Origin: Pirellulaceae bacterium
GTDB lineage: Bacteria; Planctomycetota; Planctomycetia; Pirellulales; Pirellulaceae
Assembly: GCA_026004795.1 (NCBI GenBank)
Contig: BPJV01000001.1
Coordinates: 907,501 to 971,500, forward strand
DNA length: 64,000 nt
Reading direction: 5' to 3'
Part shown: positions 58,109 through 64,000 of the stretch, one piece after another
How the letters are laid out: each line of letters opens with the position of its first letter
Position numbering within the stretch: position 1 is the stretch's first letter
The notes under the pieces: generated by a model
The model's database searches: none
What the model saw: the letters and a program-made list of their open reading frames with translations, nothing else
Told to the model about the DNA's origin: nothing
Made by a program: the position numbers and the translations under genes

Positions 58109-59593
58109 ATGAACAATCGTGTCGATGGTCGCGGCCGATCAATCACTGGTCATTGTTCCGAGAGCTGCCGATGGTGCGCACCGGCATCGAGCGGTCGGCC
58201 GAGGCACTGGATACGAGCGCTAGTGCTGTTGGTGGCTTGGCAAGCATGGCAGCTAGGAGCGGCAGCGCCGCACGCCGTGCAGCGGTTGCAGGCCCAAACG
58301 CCCGGTAGCCTTGCCGAGGCAACCCAACAGGAGTACGCCAGCGATCGGCCGGCCGAAGTTGGGGATGGGAACGGTGAGCAGGAGGACCGGACGCGGCGTG
58401 TGGACGAAGGGCGCGTGCGACGATGGATTCGTCAGCTCGAGGCGGATACCCTGGCTCAACGCGATGCGGCCGAGCAGGAATTGGTAAAGTTGGGCGCGGA
58501 CATCTTGCCTTTACTGCCGACGGTGACCGAGCGAACGTCCGGCGAATTGAAGATTCGGCTGGCCCGTATTCGGCAATCGCTGGAGGCCCAACGTGTCGCT
58601 CAGTTTGTGAGACCTTCGACCGTGACCCTCGGCGAGCCTATGCGCTTGGCCGATGCCCTGGATGCCATCGCTGAGCAGACAGGTAATCAGGTGCGGGTGG
58701 AGCCAAGTGAGCTGGCCACCGAGGTCGTCGTCCACCTTGCAGGGAGGGAAGTTCCTTTCTGGGAGGCGCTCCACAGAATCATGGAGCAGGTTGGCTTGGG
58801 CGTCGCCCCGTTCGTTTCCTCGGAAAATGAACTCGTCTTGGTTCGTTTGCCAACAGAAGCTGTGTCTGGCAAACCGTGGATCGGGGGGGCACTGCGCATC
58901 GACCCCCATTCGATGCAATGCCAAATCAACTATCGCTCTTCGTTGGCTGGACAATGCGTGGTGGGGTTGCTGCTCAGTTGGGAGCCGCGGTTGCAACCGC
59001 TTTATGCGCAACTGCCGATGGGACGTATCTCGGCCACCGTTGGCGAGGATACGATTGGCTCGATCATGCCTGCGGCAGTGCCCGAAGTGCCGTTGAACGT
59101 GGGGGGATGTACCGCCCAACTGGAGTTTCCCTTGGAACGCCCCCCGCGATCGGCGTTGCAATTGGATCGTCTGACCGGAGAACTGATCTTAGCCATTCCC
59201 AGCGAAAAGCACGAATACACCTTTCGTAAGTTCAGCGATGGCACGCGCCAAGTGCAACGTTACGGTGACGTGACGGTGGTGCTCGAAGGAGCCCGTCGTA
59301 ATGGTCCGGTGTGGGAGGTGCAGTTGCGTGTTGAATTCGGTGATCCTCAAGGCGCGCTGGAGTCTTTTCGCGGCTGGATCCTATCCAATAAAGCCTATTT
59401 GCGGGACGACGAGGGACACCGAATCAACGACGTGGGCTTTCAGACCTACGGGATGACCTCCAACTCGGTGGGAATCGCCTACCTGTTCCAAATCAATGCG
59501 GATCCCGATGACTACGAGTTGATCTACGAGTCGCCCGCTGGTATCGTCCGGCACACGGTCCAATTCGAATTGAAAGAACTACCTCTTCCTTGA
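58109..59593 (+). CDS. Secreted hypothetical protein with HEAT-like and STN-like segments
   Basis: A 494-residue protein from the ATG at 58109 (GTG at 58106 is an alternative), with AGGGAG and GAGG upstream. The N-terminus is a long signal-type region (RALVLLVAWQAWQLGAAA). A short helical stretch (QLEADTLAQRDAAEQELVKLGADILPLLP) resembles a HEAT repeat. LADALDAIAEQTGNQVRVEP and FWEALHRIMEQVGLG then resemble the STN/secretin N0-type fold seen in planctomycete exported proteins. The C-terminal half is beta-rich and unknown. It may belong to a surface or envelope system, but its role cannot be stated. It is transcribed divergently from the DUF1570 gene. Confidence 0.65.
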   Translation: MNNRVDGRGRSITGHCSESCRWCAPASSGRPRHWIRALVLLVAWQAWQLGAAAPHAVQRLQAQTPGSLAEATQQEYASDRPAEVGDGNGEQEDRTRRVDEGRVRRWIRQLEADTLAQRDAAEQELVKLGADILPLLPTVTERTSGELKIRLARIRQSLEAQRVAQFVRPSTVTLGEPMRLADALDAIAEQTGNQVRVEPSELATEVVVHLAGREVPFWEALHRIMEQVGLGVAPFVSSENELVLVRLPTEAVSGKPWIGGALRIDPHSMQCQINYRSSLAGQCVVGLLLSWEPRLQPLYAQLPMGRISATVGEDTIGSIMPAAVPEVPLNVGGCTAQLEFPLERPPRSALQLDRLTGELILAIPSEKHEYTFRKFSDGTRQVQRYGDVTVVLEGARRNGPVWEVQLRVEFGDPQGALESFRGWILSNKAYLRDDEGHRINDVGFQTYGMTSNSVGIAYLFQINADPDDYELIYESPAGIVRHTVQFELKELPLP

Positions 59594-59993
59594 TCGGCGG
59601 GCTGCGGAGGCTTATGGGCACCGCATGCGACCGTCACCGCGCAAGGGGACGAAGATGGTCGTGCCAGTCGCTGCGTTTCACCTGGATGCGTAAGAGCGGA
59701 GTGTGGCGACGGGGCGCAGGACGCAGCCGAAGGGAGGTTTACTGTACCTTGATCACCAATTACGATGACTATCGACCCGCCGATTGGGGTGAGCCTACGT
59801 CCCAGCACCGAACTCATCGATGTGAGCACAAGCCTTTTGCGTCCGTCGACATCGGTACCCTGTGTTTCCTAACGCGTTGGTTGGTGCTGTACTCCTACCG
59901 CCGTGGCGCAGGTGACGAGCACTTCGGTAATCCTGGTCTGCGCAGAGTAGTGAAAAATGCATTGGTTCGTCTTGGTATTTCGCGAGAATCCTT
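59594..59993. other. Intergenic region
   Basis: About 400 bp. One plus-strand frame spans it (59590-59997) but overlaps the next start and has no ribosome-binding site or recognisable domain, so it is not accepted as a gene. Confidence 0.4.
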
Positions 59994-61907
59994 ATGAAGT
60001 ACGTATCGTTGGCAATTAGTTGGTTCATGGTGGTGATGGCAGCTTGTTGCCCCAAGGTGACAGGCGGAGCGGAACCCAACACGTTAACCCGGTCGGAAGA
60101 GCTAAGTGGTTGGGAACTGTTGTTCGACGGAAAATCGGCGGACAAATGGCGCAATTATCGAAGCGATACACTGTCGCCAGGTTGGAAGGTCGAGGATGGA
60201 GCCTTGATCCGAGCTGAGAAGGGGGCGGGGGATATTGTCACCAAGGAGAAGTTCAAGTATTTCGAACTGTCCATCGAGTATCGGATTTCGCCTGGTGGGA
60301 ACAGCGGCATCATGTTTCATGTTACCGAAGATCATCCGCAACCATGGCATAGTGGTCCGGAAATTCAGATTCAGGACAATGCTCAAGGCCACGATCCGCA
60401 ATTGGCCGGCTGGCTGTATCAACTCTACCAGCCGACAGCACCGGCATGGACTGGCGAGACCGACATCCTGGATGCCACACGTCCGGCAGGCCAATGGAAT
60501 CACATCTATCTGCGCATTGCTCCCAACCAATGCGAAGTGTCGATGAACGGCAATCTCTATTATCGTTTCCAATTGGGATCGGAAGATTGGAAACGGCGAG
60601 TGGCGAAGAGCAAGTTCGCTCAGTTTCCTGGATTTGGCGAAGCGGGCGAAGGACATATCTGCTTGCAAGATCATGGCGATGTGGTCGCGTTCCGCAATAT
60701 TAAAGTGCGTCGTCTGCCCGAGGATGGTGTGCCGCCTCAGCCGATTACCGGCAAGCTGAACATGAATGGAGTGTTGGCGTTTCCCAACCTGAAATGGGAA
60801 GGCTGGGATCCTATCGACGAAGGGGGCAATATCCGCAAGCTTCGTCTGTTGGAATTGACGTACGACAAGAAGAATCCCACGCGGATGTTTGCCATTTCCC
60901 AAGGGGGGAAGATCTTTACGTTCGAGAATCGGCCCGATGTCAGTCAATCGCATTTGTTCTTGGACCTGAGCGATACCGTGACGCAATGGTACACGCGCGG
61001 CGCCAACGAGGAGGGGCTGCTGGGGCTGGCATTGCATCCCGATTTTTCCAGCAACGGGTTGTTTTATGTTTACTACACCCATAAGGACGACCACCGCACG
61101 GTGGTATCGCAATTCCGTGTCTCCTCCGAGGATCCCCATCGTGCCGATCGCGCGTCGGAGGAGGTGTTGCTGGAGGTCAAGCAGCCCTACCAGAATCATA
61201 ACGGTGGTTCGATGGAATTCGGGCCGGACGGGTATCTGTATATCGGGCTGGGTGACGGAGGTTTGCGGAACGATCCACTGATCGCCGGTCAGGATATCAG
61301 CAAACTGTTGGGTAAGATCTTGCGCATCGATGTGAATTCACGAACCGAGGGTAAGAAGTACGGCATTCCTGCGGACAATCCATTCGTGGATGTTCCCAAT
61401 GCCCGAGGAGAGATCTACGCCTACGGTTTTCGCAATCCATGGCGCATTGCCTTCGATCGGGCCACAGGACGGTTGTGGACCGGCGATGTCGGGCAGGAAT
61501 TGTGGGAAGAGATCGATGTGGTGGTCAAGGGTGGCAACTATGGATGGAGCCGCCGGGAAGGGAGCCATGGTTTTGGCAACAAGCCTCAACCGGAACTCGT
61601 GTCACCATTGATCGATCCGGTTTGGGAATACGATCATGGCGTAGGGAAATCGGTGACCGGGGGACGCGTTTACCGCAGTGAACGGTTGCCGGAACTGCAA
61701 GGCAAGTACATCTATGCCGATTACGTCAGCGGCGCTATTTGGGCGCTCAGCTACGACCCGGAGGCAGGGGTTGCGACCACCAACGAGCAGGTTATCGCCA
61801 GTGGTATTCCCGTGCTGGCGTTCGGGGAGGATGCCGACGGCGAGGTCTATTACATGATCGACAGCGCCCAAGGCAATTGCATTTACAAGTTCGAACGTCC
61901 ACAGTGA
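59994..61907 (+). CDS. DUF1080 - glucose/sorbosone dehydrogenase fusion protein
   Basis: A secreted protein of 637 residues. The signal peptide (about 1-25) is followed by DUF1080 (3-keto-disaccharide hydrolase-like; about 38-245), with GWELLFDGKSADKWRNY, FELSIEYRISPGGNSGIMFH and VAFRNIKVRRL as its typical strands. The second half (about 260-637) is a PQQ-type glucose/sorbosone dehydrogenase beta-propeller with GLLGLALHPDF, IGLGDGGLRNDP and YGFRNPWRIAFDRATG. The pair suggests degradation of oxidised disaccharides outside the cell, followed by oxidation. The gene directly precedes two sulfatase genes on the same strand (13 bp, then 34 bp), so the three probably form an operon for sulfated polysaccharide use. 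Confidence 0.9.
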   Translation: MKYVSLAISWFMVVMAACCPKVTGGAEPNTLTRSEELSGWELLFDGKSADKWRNYRSDTLSPGWKVEDGALIRAEKGAGDIVTKEKFKYFELSIEYRISPGGNSGIMFHVTEDHPQPWHSGPEIQIQDNAQGHDPQLAGWLYQLYQPTAPAWTGETDILDATRPAGQWNHIYLRIAPNQCEVSMNGNLYYRFQLGSEDWKRRVAKSKFAQFPGFGEAGEGHICLQDHGDVVAFRNIKVRRLPEDGVPPQPITGKLNMNGVLAFPNLKWEGWDPIDEGGNIRKLRLLELTYDKKNPTRMFAISQGGKIFTFENRPDVSQSHLFLDLSDTVTQWYTRGANEEGLLGLALHPDFSSNGLFYVYYTHKDDHRTVVSQFRVSSEDPHRADRASEEVLLEVKQPYQNHNGGSMEFGPDGYLYIGLGDGGLRNDPLIAGQDISKLLGKILRIDVNSRTEGKKYGIPADNPFVDVPNARGEIYAYGFRNPWRIAFDRATGRLWTGDVGQELWEEIDVVVKGGNYGWSRREGSHGFGNKPQPELVSPLIDPVWEYDHGVGKSVTGGRVYRSERLPELQGKYIYADYVSGAIWALSYDPEAGVATTNEQVIASGIPVLAFGEDADGEVYYMIDSAQGNCIYKFERPQ

Positions 61908-61920
61908 GGAGGCACTTTCC

Positions 61921-63546
61921 ATGGGCTCGATCCGGCAGTGTCTGCCGATGACTTGGTGGATGTGGGGAGCGTGCATGGCCGTGCTGCTGGCGAGCAGCGC
62001 GGTGACTGCTCAGTCCCCATCGCGACCGAATATCGTGTTGATCCTCGTGGACGACATGGGATTTTCCGATGTCGGGTGCTACGGGGCCGAGATTCGAACA
62101 CCGAACATCGACCGATTGGCCGCTCGAGGAGTGCGGTTCACGCAGTTTTACAATTATGGTCGGTGCTGTCCCACTCGTGCCGCATTGATGACTGGGTTGC
62201 ATCCGCATCAGGTGGGAATTGGGCACATGACCGAGCCGCCAGAGCGGCCGTTGGGGATCAGCGGGCCCTATCAAGGGCATCTCAACGACCAGTGCACGAC
62301 GTTGGCCGAGGTCCTGCGCGGTGCCGGTTATCGGACCTTGATGACCGGCAAGTGGCACTTAGGTTACCACCGTCGTGAGGACTGGCCGCTGCAGCGCGGA
62401 TTCGAGCGATATTTCGGTTGCATTTCCGGGGCATGCAACTACTTTCGTCCCACCGGCGAGCGGGGGTTGACCATGGGCAATGAGCCGGTGGAGCCTGCCG
62501 ACGATTTTTATGCCACCGACGCATTCACCGACTATGCAATTCAATTCATCGACGAGTCGCTGGTGGAGGATGGGAACCGCCCCTTTTTCCTTTATCTGGC
62601 GTACAATGCACCCCACTGGCCTTTGAATGCCAAGTGGGAGGAGTTCCTCCGCTATCGTGGTCAATATCGCGACGGATGGGAAGCACTCATGCGCCGCCGG
62701 TTGGCCAAGCAGTTGGAGCTTGGTCTGTGGGAAGAACCTCCAACGCCTGCTCCTCATGAAGGCCCGCGGTGGGAGTCGCTGTCGGAACAACAGCGAGATG
62801 ATCTCGATGCCATTATGGCGGCCTATGCCGCGTGCATCGATTCGATCGATCAAAACGTCGGTAGGCTGGTCGGCTATCTTGAACAACGGGGCCAACTGGA
62901 CAATACGCTGATCTTCTTCCTGAGCGATAACGGCGCTTGCCAGGAAGGGGGCACGCTGGGCAATGGTTCGCAAGCCATGGTGCGGAATCCTCCTCCGGGA
63001 ACGGCCGGGGTGCGCCTGGGACGGGCCTGGGCTAACGCCTGCAATACGCCGTTTCGCCTGTACAAGCATTTTTTACATGAGGGGGGCGCGTGCACGCCGT
63101 GCATTGCCCATTGGCCGGCGGGGATCGATAAACGATTGCAAGGAGGTTTTTTGCGGCACGTCGCGTGGTTGCCCGATTTCATGCCCACGGTGATCGAGCT
63201 GGCCGGCGCCGAGTATCCGGCCGATCTCCCCCCACCTGTTGGCCGATCGCTACTCCCGTTGTTGCATGGTCAGGATCAGCCGATTCACACCGAGCCGTTG
63301 TTCTGGGAGCACGAGGGAAATGCCGCTGTACGTCACGGTCCATGGAAGCTCGTGCGTCGCTATCAGAAACCGTGGGAGTTGTACCGCATAGATCGAGATC
63401 GCACGGAACTGCTTGATCTGGCCCAGGAGCACCCTGAGCAGCGGGACCGTATGAAGCATCAGTGGGAGGCATGGGCCGACGCGACCGGAGTCCAATATCC
63501 CCAGCGCTTCAATATGTACGAGTACTTGAGGAGCACGGAGAAGTAA
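61921..63546 (+). CDS. Arylsulfatase (S1 family)
   Basis: An exported sulfatase of 541 residues; the signal peptide covers about 1-30. The formylglycine motif is C-x-P-x-R, seen as CCPTRAALMTG with Cys82 the modified residue. The metal-binding LVDDMGFSDVGCYG (Asp44/45) and the downstream FLSDNGACQEGG (about 335) with its Asp-Asn pair are typical of the S1 family. GKWHLGYHR (about 143-151) provides the conserved Lys-His. It should hydrolyse sulfate esters of polysaccharides or aryl sulfates outside the membrane. The gene starts 13 bp after the DUF1080-dehydrogenase gene and is followed by another sulfatase. A sulfatase-maturating enzyme is not in the window. Confidence 0.96.
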   Translation: MGSIRQCLPMTWWMWGACMAVLLASSAVTAQSPSRPNIVLILVDDMGFSDVGCYGAEIRTPNIDRLAARGVRFTQFYNYGRCCPTRAALMTGLHPHQVGIGHMTEPPERPLGISGPYQGHLNDQCTTLAEVLRGAGYRTLMTGKWHLGYHRREDWPLQRGFERYFGCISGACNYFRPTGERGLTMGNEPVEPADDFYATDAFTDYAIQFIDESLVEDGNRPFFLYLAYNAPHWPLNAKWEEFLRYRGQYRDGWEALMRRRLAKQLELGLWEEPPTPAPHEGPRWESLSEQQRDDLDAIMAAYAACIDSIDQNVGRLVGYLEQRGQLDNTLIFFLSDNGACQEGGTLGNGSQAMVRNPPPGTAGVRLGRAWANACNTPFRLYKHFLHEGGACTPCIAHWPAGIDKRLQGGFLRHVAWLPDFMPTVIELAGAEYPADLPPPVGRSLLPLLHGQDQPIHTEPLFWEHEGNAAVRHGPWKLVRRYQKPWELYRIDRDRTELLDLAQEHPEQRDRMKHQWEAWADATGVQYPQRFNMYEYLRSTEK

Positions 63547-63580
63547 TCCGGCGCGAATCGCGTTATCAGGAGATTCTATC

Positions 63581-64000
63581 GTGTCCGCGACAGATTCGTG
63601 TGGACAGGGCAGGACGTCGCATCGCGCGGCCCTGCGCATCGTTCGGGGAACTACGTGGCACTACTTCGCCGCCCGAGTCGTGCCATTCTTTGGGCTGGTC
63701 GCCTGCCTGTTGGCAATGGAGCGGTCGGTGGGGGAAACGTCCGTCCAGGCTGCTGAGCGTCCTAACTTCGTGTTGATCTTCATCGACGACATGGGTTGGG
63801 GAGATTTCTCCTGCTTCGGGAACCAGGAGGTGCAGACGGAGAACTTCGATCGTATGGCAGCGGAGGGAATTCGTTTCGAGCAATTCTATGTCAATTCGCC
63901 GATCTGTTCTCCTTCGCGCGTCGCCATATCGACCGGACAGTACCCCACGCGATGGAGAATCACTTCCTACTTGAACAACCGGCGTAGCAACGAGGAGCGC
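63581..64000 (+). CDS. Sulfatase, N-terminal part (truncated by window edge)
   Basis: An open frame from GTG at 63581 to the end of the window (140 codons), with AGGAG at 63569-63573. After a signal region (about 25-55, AARVVPFFGLVACLLAM) the frame reads PNFVLIFIDDMGWGDFSCFG (metal-binding Asp69/70) and SPICSPSRVAISTGQYPTR, with the C-x-P-S-R motif and Cys109 as the formylglycine site. These are the two N-terminal hallmarks of S1 sulfatases. It follows the first sulfatase by 34 bp and would be the third gene of the operon. The rest of the gene is outside the window, including the remaining metal ligands. Confidence 0.92.
   Translation, partial: MSATDSCGQGRTSHRAALRIVRGTTWHYFAARVVPFFGLVACLLAMERSVGETSVQAAERPNFVLIFIDDMGWGDFSCFGNQEVQTENFDRMAAEGIRFEQFYVNSPICSPSRVAISTGQYPTRWRITSYLNNRRSNEER

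Noticed and set aside
59590-59997. 135-codon frame between the secreted hypothetical and DUF1080 genes
   Set aside because: It overlaps both neighbouring genes at its ends and has no recognisable domain, signal peptide or ribosome-binding site.

Overview
The window looks like a chromosomal segment of a planctomycete, probably of the Pirellulales type. The evidence is: proteins that combine a membrane-bound-dehydrogenase-type beta-propeller, HEAT repeats and a C-terminal haem c domain (two copies); a DUF1080-sugar dehydrogenase fusion; sulfatases; a DUF1570 protein; a Tat-exported Gfo/Idh oxidoreductase and a Tat-exported sugar isomerase; a PEP-CTERM protein; and GC-rich coding DNA with many GTG starts and loosely packed genes. 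The species cannot be told from the sequence alone. Both ends cut genes: the first lacks its N-terminus and the last (a sulfatase) lacks its C-terminus.

Layout. 1-6.3 kb: end of an AAA+ ATPase, an Rpn/PD-(D/E)XK nuclease with an in-frame 24-bp tandem repeat, a phosphoglucosamine/phosphohexose mutase, an ABC-2 type permease and a cupin. 6.4-12.3 kb: NAD-dependent DNA ligase, a minus-strand pair made of a flavin/2Fe-2S reductase and a tetrahaem cytochrome c, and RNase III. 12.4-27 kb: Gfo/Idh oxidoreductase, endonuclease III, a GT-C type membrane glycosyltransferase, a very large AsmA-like protein, a small disordered protein, DapF, a DUF374 acyltransferase, XseA, a planctomycete-type secreted protein, QueG and sigma-54. 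27-30.6 kb: transhydrogenase pntAB and tRNA-Leu. 30.6-36 kb: a three-gene Tad (Flp pilus) pseudopilin-like operon, a universal stress protein, and a translationally coupled STAS/GspE-like ATPase pair. 36-45 kb: a redoxin-cytochrome c-copper monooxygenase-like fusion, an RluA-type pseudouridine synthase, a haemolysin-III protein, a large haem-containing dehydrogenase and a soluble histidine kinase. 46-48.6 kb: an ArsR-methyltransferase fusion followed by AhcY, a methyl-cycle pair. 48.9-50.4 kb: a small tRNA-Glu/tRNA-Gly bounded patch with an integrase remnant and a PEP-CTERM protein of lower GC. 50.5-64 kb: a small lipoprotein, a ceramidase-dehydrogenase-cytochrome c giant, a sugar isomerase, a DUF1570 protein, an unknown secreted protein, a DUF1080-sugar dehydrogenase fusion and two sulfatases, which together look like an export and glycan-degradation region.

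Most genes are housekeeping or typical planctomycete accessory genes. No CRISPR array, intact insertion sequence, prophage or recognisable defence island was seen. The least explained parts are the STAS/GspE coupling, the reductase-tetrahaem cytochrome pair, the two multi-domain haem giants, and the tRNA-bounded patch with its integrase fragment and nearby direct repeat.
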